A stretch of DNA of 64,000 nucleotides from Bacteroidota bacterium. Lineage in GTDB: Bacteria > Bacteroidota > Bacteroidia > Flavobacteriales > Flavobacteriaceae. The DNA is taken from assembly GCA_023386585.1 (NCBI GenBank), contig JAEWJM010000021.1, positions 60,061 to 124,060 on the forward strand, given 5' to 3'. Below, in pieces: positions 52,465 through 61,197 of the stretch. Made by a program: the position numbers and the translations under genes. The notes below the pieces were generated by a model. That model was not told where the DNA came from. It was given only the letters and a program-made list of their open reading frames with translations, and ran no database searches. Each line of letters begins with the position of its first letter. Within the stretch, counting starts at the first letter, position 1.

Positions 52465-52949
52465 GCGGCATACGACCGGAGAATTCGATTGGCTGTTTTT
52501 TCAAGCGACGGTTTCGCCTCGTCATAATCAGTTTTTAGTTGGCCGTCGGATGCGAAAAAATCGGAAAGCTCGATCTTCGTCAGCGTTCTTTCGGTGTAAA
52601 TTTCAGGAACGGAAAACAAAATGGTGCAAATCGAATCTTTAAAAGTAACGGTCAAGGTATAGCGGATCCTGTAGTTGAAAATTCGGCCCCGGTCGCGATT
52701 AAAAAAGGCATTTTCGCGAAACCCGTCGATCTTGAGCCCGTTTTCGGTCACATCGTAGACATCAAACGCCTCGCGCTCATTGCGATTGAACGAATCTGCC
52801 CAAAATTTTGACGACTCGACAATATCTTCAATCGGCTTGTTGGGTTTCGGAATTGTCACCGGAACGAAGCCATCCGGACGCAACACAGTCCATTCCTGGG
52901 CCAGGCCGATGAGCGGCACGAAAATAATCAGCAGGAAGAGCTTTTTCAC
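52449..52949 (-). CDS. Exported protein of unknown function, GTG start
   Basis: A 166-residue exported protein. The GTG at 52949 opens a good signal peptide (VKKLFLLIIFVPLIGLAQ). An ATG at 52979 is in frame, but the TATATTTG element at 52973-52966 lies between it and the GTG, so the ATG could not be on the transcript. The mature part is alpha/beta with charged residues (SSKFWADSFNRNEREAFDVYDV) and belongs to no family I know. Its end overlaps the convergent pseudouridine synthase gene by 16 nt. Confidence 0.75.
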   Translation of the reverse strand: MKKLFLLIIFVPLIGLAQEWTVLRPDGFVPVTIPKPNKPIEDIVESSKFWADSFNRNEREAFDVYDVTENGLKIDGFRENAFFNRDRGRIFNYRIRYTLTVTFKDSICTILFSVPEIYTERTLTKIELSDFFASDGQLKTDYDEAKPSLEKTANRILRSYAAYISQ

Positions 52950-52965
52950 GGGTTTTGGCTTTAAA

Positions 52966-52973
52966 CAAATATA
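52966..52973 (-). promoter_or_regulatory. Candidate -7 element of the gene at 52449
   Basis: TATATTTG on the minus strand (52973-52966). It decides the GTG start at 52949. Confidence 0.55.
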
Positions 52974-52990
52974 AGCCAATGCATTTTTTG

Positions 52991-53776
52991 TCAGATTCCT
53001 TTAAAGATAAACTTAACTTTTTCAGCATCGAACGAAATATCGTCGTCCGAAAAAAGATCTTGAAGCCGGCCGTCCGCAATGAGGTTTGCAGGCTTGTCCT
53101 GAATTAAAGAATTCGGTGTCATCACAAGCATTTCGTCGCTGATCTGAAGCGCCATTTCGATGTCATGTGTCGAGAAAAGAATGCATTTCTGTTGTTCATG
53201 TGCCAGCTTCTTCAACAATTTAAAAAGTCCGACTTTATGGGAAAGATCAAGGTGTGTTGTGGGTTCGTCCAGGATAATCATCGGCGTATCCTGTGCAAGT
53301 GCGCGTGCAATCAGCGCCTTTTGCAATTGGCCGTCGCTTATCTCGTAATACTTTTTATCGGCATAGTCGATCGCACCCGAATGCTGAAGCGCCTGTTCGA
53401 CCGCCGCCAGATCTTCCGGAGTCTGTTTTCCCAGCCAATTGTTGTACGGCTGCCTTCCCAGCGCCACAAGTTCGTAAACCGATAAATTGCTTGGAGGAAG
53501 CTTTTCGGTGAGCACCAATGCCATTTTTTGGGCCAGTTCGGCAGATGAAAATGAAATCAAAGGCTTTTGTTCGTAAAAGATTTCGCCGGTGACAGGTTTC
53601 AAGATACCCGACAGCGTCCGCAGTAAAGTTGATTTTCCGATCCCGTTTGCGCCTATCAGGGCGACTAAACTTCCCTGGTTAAACGATAATGAAATATTGG
53701 AAACAAGCACTTTAGGCGCATTTTTTTGCGCATATCCGATTGCAAGATCTTTTGTTGAAAGGACTTGATTTTTCAT
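52991..53776 (-). CDS. btuD: ABC transporter ATPase of the FecE/BtuD type
   Basis: A 261-residue ATPase for the importer encoded upstream. Walker A is GANGIGKST, the Q-loop lies near LTEKLPPS, the signature reads ISDGQLQK (SDGQ in place of SGGQ, a variant known in Bacteroidetes siderophore and B12 importers) and Walker B is MIILDEPTTHLDL. Its ATG overlaps the permease stop by 4 nt. Sequence alone cannot separate B12 from iron-siderophore import; the next-door cobalamin riboswitch favours B12. Confidence 0.85.
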   Translation of the reverse strand: MKNQVLSTKDLAIGYAQKNAPKVLVSNISLSFNQGSLVALIGANGIGKSTLLRTLSGILKPVTGEIFYEQKPLISFSSAELAQKMALVLTEKLPPSNLSVYELVALGRQPYNNWLGKQTPEDLAAVEQALQHSGAIDYADKKYYEISDGQLQKALIARALAQDTPMIILDEPTTHLDLSHKVGLFKLLKKLAHEQQKCILFSTHDIEMALQISDEMLVMTPNSLIQDKPANLIADGRLQDLFSDDDISFDAEKVKFIFKGI

Positions 53777-54804
53777 GATAACAGCTTTCGTTTTCGGAGT
53801 AAAAGCCAGATCACTATCGGGGCGCCAATTATTGATGTTATTGCGTTTATCGGCAGGATAATATCAGTACCCGGAATCTGTGATGCAATATCGCAAATCA
53901 GCATTGTCGCAGCCCCGAAAATTAAAGTCGCCACAAAAAGAACGCTGTGCCGGCTCGTGCGAAATACCAGCCTCGCCATGTGCGGAACTGCAAGTCCGAC
54001 AAATGCAATCGGGCCTGCAAATGCTGTGATCGCACCGGCAAGAATGCTGGTCGCAATAATGATCAAGGTTTCGGTTTGGCGATAATTTGTGCCCATGCTG
54101 CGCGCGTAGTTTTCACCCAAAAGGAGCGAATCGAGCGGTTTGACGCAAATGAGTGCGATCAAAAGGCCGACAAAAACGGCAACCGCCAAAATCAATATCG
54201 ATTGCCAAGGTAAATTTCCGAGATTGCCCAGCGCCCAAAAGGTGAATTTCTGAAGTTGCTCTGCGGTGCTGAAATAGGTGAGGACACCGACGATTGCACT
54301 TGAGAAGCTTCCGAACATCAACCCGACGATCAAAATTGCCATTGTATCGCGCAATTTGCGGGAAACGACAAGCACCGCCGCCAATACGACAAAACTTCCA
54401 AAACACGAAGCGATCGCAATTCCGTAGCCTGAAACCAGCAACGAAGCGGCAACGCCCGGCATGATCGAAGCACCAAGAATGACAAAAGCAACACCAAGGC
54501 TGGAACCTGAACTGAGTCCGAGTACATACGGACCTGCAAGCGGATTCCGAAAGAGTGTCTGCATCAAAAGGCCGGCTATCGAGAGTCCGCAACCCGCCAG
54601 GACCGCCGTAACAGCTTTTGGAAAACGGTAATTCAAAATAATGTATTCCCAGGTTGATTTTGTCGCGCCGGAACCCGACAGAATCGAAACGACTTCCCTG
54701 AACGGAACCTTTACAGGACCGAGTCCGAGATCGAGAAAAAACAGGATGACGAGCCCTATTATCAGGCAAAGGAACGGCACGCTATGATTTTTTTCCTTGA
54801 GCAC
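53773..54804 (-). CDS. btuC: ABC transporter permease of the FecCD/BtuC type
   Basis: A 343-residue inner-membrane permease with about ten helices. FecCD family marks are ILNYRFPKAVTAVLAGCGLSIAGLLMQTLFRNPLAGPYVLGLSSGSSLG and, near the end, GPIAFVGLAVPHMARL followed by GTDIILPINAITSIIGAPIVIWLLL. It abuts the end of the binding-protein gene (0 nt) and overlaps the ATPase start. Assigned to B12 by context. Confidence 0.87.
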   Translation of the reverse strand: MLKEKNHSVPFLCLIIGLVILFFLDLGLGPVKVPFREVVSILSGSGATKSTWEYIILNYRFPKAVTAVLAGCGLSIAGLLMQTLFRNPLAGPYVLGLSSGSSLGVAFVILGASIMPGVAASLLVSGYGIAIASCFGSFVVLAAVLVVSRKLRDTMAILIVGLMFGSFSSAIVGVLTYFSTAEQLQKFTFWALGNLGNLPWQSILILAVAVFVGLLIALICVKPLDSLLLGENYARSMGTNYRQTETLIIIATSILAGAITAFAGPIAFVGLAVPHMARLVFRTSRHSVLFVATLIFGAATMLICDIASQIPGTDIILPINAITSIIGAPIVIWLLLRKRKLLS

Positions 54805-55947
54805 TTACTTCAGTTTTTCAAAAAAGTAAAGTTGGTAACCCGGCAACGTTTCCGGATGAAGTATTTTCAGCACGTCCTTAAGCACCAGATCGGGACGGTT
54901 TGGAGCCAGTTCGTAATAAATAACGCCGCCGGTTTTTCCTTTTTTGCTGCTGAACGAATATACGTTCCCGGTCCGGAACGCCTTGAATTTTGCGTAATGC
55001 GGATTGGCGGCGCGCATTTCGGCAAATGAGGTGAATTGGCCGGGCCCGATCCAAAAATCGGCATTTTGGGCTTTTTCGAGTACGATTTCAAACGGCAGCG
55101 ACAGGCTTCCGGTTCCCGGCGAATCTGCCCAAAGGTATTTTCCGCCGGCATCTTTTATAATCATCGATCCCCAGCTTTCTCCCTGCGGAAGGTACCATTT
55201 GCTTTCGAAAACGGCTCCCGCCATGACGCTTGGGCGATTTGTTGTTTTTGCTGCCAGAGCCAATGTCGAATTATAGTCTTTTTCGATCGTTGAAAAGATA
55301 GAATCCGCGATTTTCTCCTTTCCGTAAAGTACGCCGTAAAGCCGAATCCATTCTGCTTTTCCGAGCGGTGTTTGCTCGTTCCAATCGCCATTGACGATGA
55401 TTTTTAGTCCGTTGCGCCGCAGGTTGTCCAACATCGGGTTGCTGTTGTCTATTCCGTAACCGATAATAACATCGGGCTGAAGATCGATTATCGATTCGAT
55501 ATTGAGCGACTGGTTTTGGCCGAGTTCGCGGATGTTTCCGGAGTCGATGCGGGCGCGGACTTTTTCCGAAGAAATATAACTCAGCTCCGGAAATCCGACC
55601 AGTGTATTTTCTTCTCCGAGCATTTCAAGCGACGGAATGTGCGTTGTTGAGGTTACTACGATGGACTTAACAGGAACCGTAATGGTTTCGGCCGATTTCA
55701 GGCTGTCGGGTATTTTTGCACCCGCGTTCTTGAGGACGTACGTAAATCTTTTTGTTGCGCCCGGCCACGGATTGCTGACCGTAACGATCGTGTAGCCATT
55801 AAAGCGCGCCATCGACAAGCCGCGTGCGCGCCTGATGACATTTTTTCCAAGGTCGATATTTTCATCGGAAGCGGCAGCTTGCTTCTTGCAGGAAATCTGT
55901 GTAGCAAGCAGCAGTAACAATAAAAAGTGGGTCAAAGTCGACTTCAT
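54805..55947 (-). CDS. btuF: ABC transporter substrate-binding lipoprotein of the BtuF type
   Basis: A 380-residue lipoprotein (lipid Cys20 in ATQISC) with a TroA/BtuF-like bilobed fold: SIVVTSTTHIPSLEMLGEENTLVGFPEL in the first lobe, IDLQPDVIIGYG, a long linking helix, then RPSVMAGAVFESKWYLPQGESWGSMIIKDAGG in the second lobe. It should deliver ligand to the permease encoded next. First gene of btuFCD. The -7 element at 55959-55952 lies only 4 nt before its ATG. Confidence 0.85.
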   Translation of the reverse strand: MKSTLTHFLLLLLLATQISCKKQAAASDENIDLGKNVIRRARGLSMARFNGYTIVTVSNPWPGATKRFTYVLKNAGAKIPDSLKSAETITVPVKSIVVTSTTHIPSLEMLGEENTLVGFPELSYISSEKVRARIDSGNIRELGQNQSLNIESIIDLQPDVIIGYGIDNSNPMLDNLRRNGLKIIVNGDWNEQTPLGKAEWIRLYGVLYGKEKIADSIFSTIEKDYNSTLALAAKTTNRPSVMAGAVFESKWYLPQGESWGSMIIKDAGGKYLWADSPGTGSLSLPFEIVLEKAQNADFWIGPGQFTSFAEMRAANPHYAKFKAFRTGNVYSFSSKKGKTGGVIYYELAPNRPDLVLKDVLKILHPETLPGYQLYFFEKLK

Positions 55948-55951
55948 GACG

Positions 55952-55959
55952 CAAAGGTA
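55952..55959 (-). promoter_or_regulatory. Candidate -7 element of btuFCD
   Basis: TACCTTTG on the minus strand (55959-55952), matching TAnnTTTG. Its closeness to the start codon implies a leaderless or nearly leaderless btuF mRNA with no room for a riboswitch. Confidence 0.55.
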
Positions 55960-55995
55960 AACGAAAAGGGCCCGGCAGAAAACAGTGTTGCAAAT

Positions 55996-56024
55996 TTGAA
56001 ATGCGCCGCGATTTGTTATCTTTG
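55996..56024 (+). promoter_or_regulatory. Promoter of the riboswitch-btuB operon
   Basis: TTG (55996-55998), 18 nt, TATCTTTG (56017-56024), a full consensus match. Transcription should begin about 56031, at the left end of the riboswitch. Confidence 0.82.
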
Positions 56025-56030
56025 ACGCGG

Positions 56031-56215
56031 ATTAGGTTGCGCCGTTAAATCGGCACGCATTAAAAGGGAATCAGGTTTAAAACCTGGGCTGTTCCCGCAA
56101 CTGTAAGCTAAAAAGGCTGTTGTTATCTGCACACCACTGTTCGCGAACGGGAAGGTAAACAACAGTACGCAAGCCAGGAGACCTGCCTCGTCCGTTAACT
56201 AAATCGGCCTCGGGA
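56031..56215 (+). promoter_or_regulatory. Cobalamin riboswitch
   Basis: An adenosylcobalamin-class aptamer of about 160-185 nt. The conserved B12 box AGCCAGGAGACCTGCC is at 56172-56187. Earlier core blocks are GGGAATCAGG, CTGTTCCCGCAACTGTAAGC, CCACTG and CGGGAAGG. Behind the aptamer GCCT-CGGGAAA-AGGC can form a small hairpin 9 nt before the btuB ATG. No T-run follows, so control is probably at translation initiation. It serves the plus-strand btuB-btuG genes. Confidence 0.97.
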
Positions 56216-56230
56216 AAAGGCTCGTGACGT

Positions 56231-58057
56231 ATGATTCGAAAAATTCTTTTACTTTTTTTATTTTTTTGCCAGGTTGCTTTTTCGCAGCGTGACTCGATTG
56301 AAACGCTTCAGGAGGTTGTGATTTCCGATGTGAAGCTGCGCCAATTTTCGGGAACGCACCAGGTTATTGCGATTGCCGATTCGGTACTTTGGGCCGGGCC
56401 GCGTTCGCTGACCGAAATCCTTCAGCAGAATTCAGTGGTACATTTCAGGGAAAACGGTTACGGAATGGTGTCGTCGCCGGGCTTCCGCGGAACCAATGCG
56501 CAGCAGACTGCGGTGATTTGGAACGGGATCAATGTCAATTCGCAGTTTACCGGGCTGGTGGATTTCAATACGATTTCGGGCGCGGAATTTAATTCGGTTG
56601 CGGTTCGCCCGGGCGGCGGAAGCGTTCTTTATGGAAGCAGCGCAATCGGCGGAAGCGTCCATCTTTCATCGGAGTCGAAGTTCGAAAGCGGATTCAACAA
56701 CCGGATTTTCATTCGGTATGGGAATTTCAATACTTCCGAATTCAGCTACGCAACTGACTATTCTGATGAAAAGATCAGTATTGGTGCGGCGGTTAACCGA
56801 AACAGCTCCGATAACGATTATCGGTTACCCAATGGCGAACTCAACCAAAACGGCCATTTTGAAAACATGTCTGTTGATGCTTCCGCGGCGGTCCGGCTGG
56901 ACGATCGGATGACAATTCGTTATATGAGCCGCTATTTCTCGGCCGACCGAAACTTCTCGCTTATCAATCCAACCGACACGAAAAATCGCTATCGAGACCT
57001 GAACAACTGGAACCTGCTCGAACTTTCAAATACGGGCAAACGGTTTGAAAACAGGTTGAAAATCGCGTACCTGCAGGAGGAATTTCAATTTTTTGAAAAC
57101 GCGGATGCGCCCGAACATCGCAGTGGCATCGCAAAGAATACAATTATAGGCGATGAACTTCTTTACAAACCGTCATCCGATTTCAAGTTGGCGTTTTCGC
57201 CAAGTTATTCCGCGACGCATGGCCAGGGTGATGACACCGGTGACCATTTTAGGGAAATCGTTTCATTGGCAATGGATGTGCGGCATCAAGTCACCAAAAA
57301 GCTGTTTTACGAGGCAGGAATCAGGAAGGAAATCACGTCAAATTATATGAGTCCGCTGCTGTTTTCGATCGGCGCTTCCTTCAAGCCTTTTTCGTTTTAT
57401 GAATTGAAATCGAATTTTTCAAAGAACTTCCGCGTTCCGACCTTCAATGATCTGTACTGGTACGAAGGTGGAAACGAGAACCTGCAACCCGAAACGGCGC
57501 TGCAGGCGGAATTGACCAATGATTTTAAATTCAAAAATTTCAACTTTTCTCTCACCGGTTATTACATCCGATTAAGAGACATGATCCAGTGGCTGCCGGG
57601 AACTTCAACAGCGTGGAATCCGCAGAACATCAATGAAGTGGAATCGTATGGGGCGGAAATTTTGGCATCGGCAAAAAGAAAATGGGGAAAAAGCGATTTT
57701 GCGCTCACCGGAACTTATGCTTACACGGTGTCAACCAACCAAAAAACAGGGAAGCAACTGATCTATGTGCCGTATCACAAAGCGACCATCGCAGCCGATT
57801 TCCAACGGCGTTTTTTCTTTTTGCATGCGCAGCTTTTGTTCAACGGCGAAATGTTTACCCGAACCGATAACAATGCGAGGTACAATCTTGAGCCGTACAA
57901 AGTCATCGATGTAAATGGCGGATTTTTTATGGACAAACGCAAAAAGATCCAAACAGGAATCGGGATCAGGAATCTTTTTGACGAGCAATACATGGCGATG
58001 ATCGGGCGCCCATTTCCCGGCCGGAATTTTAATATTTTCATCAACCTAACTATCTGA
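56231..58057 (+). CDS. btuB: TonB-dependent cobalamin receptor, BtuB-like
   Basis: A 608-residue outer-membrane receptor, close in size to E. coli BtuB (594 mature residues). Signal peptide (FCQVAFSQ), a short N-terminus with LQEVVISDVKLR, a plug domain (about 30-155: SLTEILQQNSVVHFRENG, SSPGFRGTNAQQTAVIWNGIN, GSSAIGGSVHL) and a 22-strand-type barrel ending RNFNIFINLTI. It lacks the carboxypeptidase-like N-domain of SusC proteins. The cobalamin riboswitch 5' of it makes B12 or a related corrinoid the substrate. Confidence 0.93.
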   Translation: MIRKILLLFLFFCQVAFSQRDSIETLQEVVISDVKLRQFSGTHQVIAIADSVLWAGPRSLTEILQQNSVVHFRENGYGMVSSPGFRGTNAQQTAVIWNGINVNSQFTGLVDFNTISGAEFNSVAVRPGGGSVLYGSSAIGGSVHLSSESKFESGFNNRIFIRYGNFNTSEFSYATDYSDEKISIGAAVNRNSSDNDYRLPNGELNQNGHFENMSVDASAAVRLDDRMTIRYMSRYFSADRNFSLINPTDTKNRYRDLNNWNLLELSNTGKRFENRLKIAYLQEEFQFFENADAPEHRSGIAKNTIIGDELLYKPSSDFKLAFSPSYSATHGQGDDTGDHFREIVSLAMDVRHQVTKKLFYEAGIRKEITSNYMSPLLFSIGASFKPFSFYELKSNFSKNFRVPTFNDLYWYEGGNENLQPETALQAELTNDFKFKNFNFSLTGYYIRLRDMIQWLPGTSTAWNPQNINEVESYGAEILASAKRKWGKSDFALTGTYAYTVSTNQKTGKQLIYVPYHKATIAADFQRRFFFLHAQLLFNGEMFTRTDNNARYNLEPYKVIDVNGGFFMDKRKKIQTGIGIRNLFDEQYMAMIGRPFPGRNFNIFINLTI

Positions 58058-58059
58058 CC

Positions 58060-59106
58060 ATGAAATTTTCATCTTTTTTATTGGCTTCGGCCACGTCCAT
58101 TTTTGTCCTTTCCTGTTCCACCGACAGCAATTCGCCGCAGCCTTCGGGCGATTATGACAACGGAATACTTGTCGTAAATGAAGGAAATTCCGCTTCAGGG
58201 TCGATCAGTTACTTCAGCAATGACCTGAGCGTGGCGGAGCAGGACATTTTTTCTTTGGTGAATGGCAGCGGGGAATCACTCGGCGGTTTTGTGCAGTCGA
58301 TGTTCTTTGATGGCGACCGCGCGTTTATAATTTCTAACGGATCGAACAAGATCACGGTCGTCAACCGATACACGTTTGAATACTTGGCGACCATCGACAG
58401 CGGATTTGCCGCGCCGCGTTATGGTGTGGTTTACGGTGGGAAAGCTTATGTGACGAATATGAATTCCTTTTTTGATGCTGCCGACGATTATGTTGCAGTG
58501 ATCAATCTGGGCGATTTGTCGATGGCAGCGCCAATCTCGGTCGGAACCTACGCCGAACGAATTGTGGAAAGCAACGGAAAGCTGTTCGTTTCGGGCGGTG
58601 CGTTCGGGATGGGCGACAAGATCACGGTGATCAATGGCTCAACAGACACGCTTGTCGGATCGGTAACTGTGGGTGAAGCGCCGAATTCATTAGAGGTTCG
58701 CGATGGAATTCTGTATGTGCTCTGCGGAAGTTTCACATCAAACAGCAAAATCGTGAAGATAAATACGGCGACCAACGCAGTTGAGAGTGAAATTGTTTTC
58801 CCGGATACGATGGGAAATGCATCGAATCTCGACATTGATTCCGATCAAATGTATTTTACCGTTGGGCCAAAGATTTTTAAGTTTGATGTTGATGCGACTT
58901 CAATTACTAACACGCCGCTTGCCGACACGGGTTCGACATCGTTTTACATCGGGTACGGATTTGCAGTCCATGACGGGCGTATTTTCATCAGTGAAGCCGC
59001 AGACGATTTTGCCTCCGACGGAAGCATTTTTGTTTATTCTACCGATGGAAGCCTGATCGACACAAGGGCTGCAGGGCTGGGTCCGAACGGATTTTACTTC
59101 AATTAA
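58060..59106 (+). CDS. BtuG-like beta-propeller surface lipoprotein
   Basis: A 348-residue lipoprotein (lipid Cys19 in FVLSC) made of repeated propeller blades such as GNSASGSISYFSNDL, NKITVVNRYTFEYLATIDSG, GDKITVINGSTDTLVGSVTVG and NSKIVKINTATNAVESEI, the YncE/DUF5074 type. It starts 2 nt after btuB under the riboswitch. In Bacteroides, BtuG is a surface propeller lipoprotein that binds B12 tightly and partners BtuB; the order and fold here fit a distant BtuG. The assignment is by context and fold, not by a close match. Confidence 0.82.
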   Translation: MKFSSFLLASATSIFVLSCSTDSNSPQPSGDYDNGILVVNEGNSASGSISYFSNDLSVAEQDIFSLVNGSGESLGGFVQSMFFDGDRAFIISNGSNKITVVNRYTFEYLATIDSGFAAPRYGVVYGGKAYVTNMNSFFDAADDYVAVINLGDLSMAAPISVGTYAERIVESNGKLFVSGGAFGMGDKITVINGSTDTLVGSVTVGEAPNSLEVRDGILYVLCGSFTSNSKIVKINTATNAVESEIVFPDTMGNASNLDIDSDQMYFTVGPKIFKFDVDATSITNTPLADTGSTSFYIGYGFAVHDGRIFISEAADDFASDGSIFVYSTDGSLIDTRAAGLGPNGFYFN

Positions 59107-59112
59107 AAGCAG

Positions 59113-59136
59113 GCTCCGAAACGGAGCTTTTTTTAT
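59113..59136 (+). terminator. Terminator of the btuB-btuG operon
   Basis: GCTCCG-AAA-CGGAGC followed by TTTTTTTATTT. On the opposite strand the T-run is weak. Confidence 0.92.
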
Positions 59137-60575
59137 TTAAGCAATTGGCCAATTCCCTGAGGAAGATGCTCGCGGTACATTTGCGCACCGGCGGGAACAA
59201 TTGATTTTACGTCTTTAAAGTAGTTGAAATTTTTGGCCGGCGAAGGCAATTTGCGTCCGCTTCCGGTTATCTGTGCAATGGCGGCGGCAAGCAGCGGCTC
59301 GCTTTCGGTTCCCAAGATACTGAGGTTTGACATGTCTTCAATCAACGAGAAATCAGCAGGAAGTCCGGATGTATAATCACCAAACCCATTTTTATTTACA
59401 AGTCGCAGAACAATCGGCTGCATCGCATATTTGTGGTCGTTGCTGCGGCCGTCCTTTCCGAAATCGGGCGAATCGTACAGTGTGATCGAACCCACATTTT
59501 TGCCGATCGTGGCATCGCCGATTTGGACAATATCGATATACGGTGCGAGTCCGTTGATGACCAGCTCACTAGCAGAAGCGGTGCTTTTCGTTGTCAGCAC
59601 ATAGAGTTTGTTGAGGTTAAGCGTATTGATTGGCGCTCCATTTCCGAGAACATTCGTAAAACGGTTCTCGAGATCGGCAGGATTGTGATCTTCAAAATAC
59701 GCCTGCGCCTTCGGATTCCATTGTTCTTTCGCGAATAGCGATCCGGTGAATTGGCCGGTGATCATGCTGGCGAGTCGGTTAGCAGTCGCGATCGATCCAC
59801 CGGAATTGTACCTCAGATCAAGCACGAGATCGGTAATTCCCTGCGCTTTGAATTGGCCTATCGCGTTGTTCAGTTCGGTTTCGTAATGCGGATAAAAACC
59901 ATTGTACATCAGATACCCGATCTTATGCGAGCCGCTTTCGATCGTGGTTGCGAGGTAAACCGGATTTTCGGAATAGTTGGTTTTGGTCAGCGTTACCGAC
60001 TGTCCGTTGGGCGTGATGTTGCCATTGTCATAATCGGCAAGATTCAGCGTGACGGTGTTGGCGCCCAGCAATTGTTCGTAGTTGTTGATCGTCAACGGTG
60101 TACCATTCACTGCATAAAAAAGATCGCCTCGGTGAATGTTTTTTGTTGACGCATCTGAATTCGGAAGAATGTACCGAACCCAGCCGAAGATATCGGTTGA
60201 ACTCCCGCTTTTGTAGCGGAGGCCGTAATCTGCGCCCGTATTTCCCGTTGTTCCGGATAAAATTCCTTCCAATACCGTGTAGTCGCTAAAAATTACGCTG
60301 AAACGATCGACAGTAGGATCGACACGAAGATGATTGAAAAGTTCTTCGGGATCCGAATAATTGCCGAGGAACGAATTGAGCCCGTCCTGATTGGTGAAGC
60401 GATCGTCTGCAAGATCGGAAACATCCGGTTGCCACAGATAATAGAGATTCATTCCCTTCCAGACGAAATCGTTTATTTCAAGATTTTTCGGAACAAGATT
60501 TTCGTCCTGGGTTTCGCAGGAATGAAAAGTGATTAGAATCGCAAAAGCCGCTGCAACGCGGATAAATTGCTTCAT
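59133..60575 (-). CDS. S41 family (C-terminal processing type) peptidase lipoprotein
   Basis: A 480-residue lipoprotein (lipid Cys20 in FHSC). It has a short N-terminal helical region, a PDZ-like segment (about 110-215, HRGDLFYAVNGTPL) and the S41 core: DLVLDLRYNSGGS, the serine nucleophile Ser334 in TASASE and the general base Lys359 in GDATIGKNVGS. The 25-residue spacing between Ser and Lys equals that in E. coli Prc. Likely an envelope protease. It is a single gene, convergent with btuG. Confidence 0.92.
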   Translation of the reverse strand: MKQFIRVAAAFAILITFHSCETQDENLVPKNLEINDFVWKGMNLYYLWQPDVSDLADDRFTNQDGLNSFLGNYSDPEELFNHLRVDPTVDRFSVIFSDYTVLEGILSGTTGNTGADYGLRYKSGSSTDIFGWVRYILPNSDASTKNIHRGDLFYAVNGTPLTINNYEQLLGANTVTLNLADYDNGNITPNGQSVTLTKTNYSENPVYLATTIESGSHKIGYLMYNGFYPHYETELNNAIGQFKAQGITDLVLDLRYNSGGSIATANRLASMITGQFTGSLFAKEQWNPKAQAYFEDHNPADLENRFTNVLGNGAPINTLNLNKLYVLTTKSTASASELVINGLAPYIDIVQIGDATIGKNVGSITLYDSPDFGKDGRSNDHKYAMQPIVLRLVNKNGFGDYTSGLPADFSLIEDMSNLSILGTESEPLLAAAIAQITGSGRKLPSPAKNFNYFKDVKSIVPAGAQMYREHLPQGIGQLLK

Positions 60576-60687
60576 TTTGAGCTATTTTTACAAAGTAACG
60601 GATTTCCGGCGTTAATATTTTTAAAGGTGCTGTAACAAAAAAAAATGTACTTCGTCTAGACCTCAAACCAACCAAACACTAGCATTT

Positions 60688-61197
60688 ATGAACCATGTTG
60701 AGTTCATTCAATTAATAAACCCGTTTCGGGACAAAGTCTTCAGGCTGGCAAAAAGGCTGCTTGTAAGCATTGAAGAAGCGGAAGATGCAACTCAGGAAGT
60801 TTTGGTTAAGCTTTGGAATAAAAACAATACACTTTCCGATTATCGGAGTGTTGAAGCGCTGGCGATGACAATGACAAAAAATTATTGCCTCGACCAGTTG
60901 AAATCGAAAAGGGCGGGAAACCTGAAAATCGTCCACAATAATTTTACAGATCGTGAAGCAGGACTGCAGCAAAAAGTTGAGGATTGCGACACCTGGGAAT
61001 GGGTTGAGAAAATAATTGACCAACTTCCCGAACAGCAAAAGCTGATTGTCCAGATGCGCGACATTGAGCAGTACGAATTCAGTGAGATAGCCGAAATCCT
61101 CGAGATGCAGGAAACGGCGGTACGGGTTGCGCTGTCACGTGCAAGAAAAACGATAAGGGAGTTCATTACAAAAACACACAGCTATGGAATCGCATAA
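60688..61197 (+). CDS. ECF-type RNA polymerase sigma factor
   Basis: A 169-residue group 4 sigma factor. Region 2 is FRDKVFRLAKRLL...EEAEDATQEVLVKLWNKN and region 4 is QLPEQQKLIVQMRDIEQYEFSEIAEILEMQETAVRVALSRARKTI, the -35-recognising helix-turn-helix. The gene behind it overlaps by 14 nt and encodes a one-helix membrane protein, the usual place of an anti-sigma factor. The upstream 110 nt show no TAnnTTTG match. Confidence 0.92.
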   Translation: MNHVEFIQLINPFRDKVFRLAKRLLVSIEEAEDATQEVLVKLWNKNNTLSDYRSVEALAMTMTKNYCLDQLKSKRAGNLKIVHNNFTDREAGLQQKVEDCDTWEWVEKIIDQLPEQQKLIVQMRDIEQYEFSEIAEILEMQETAVRVALSRARKTIREFITKTHSYGIA

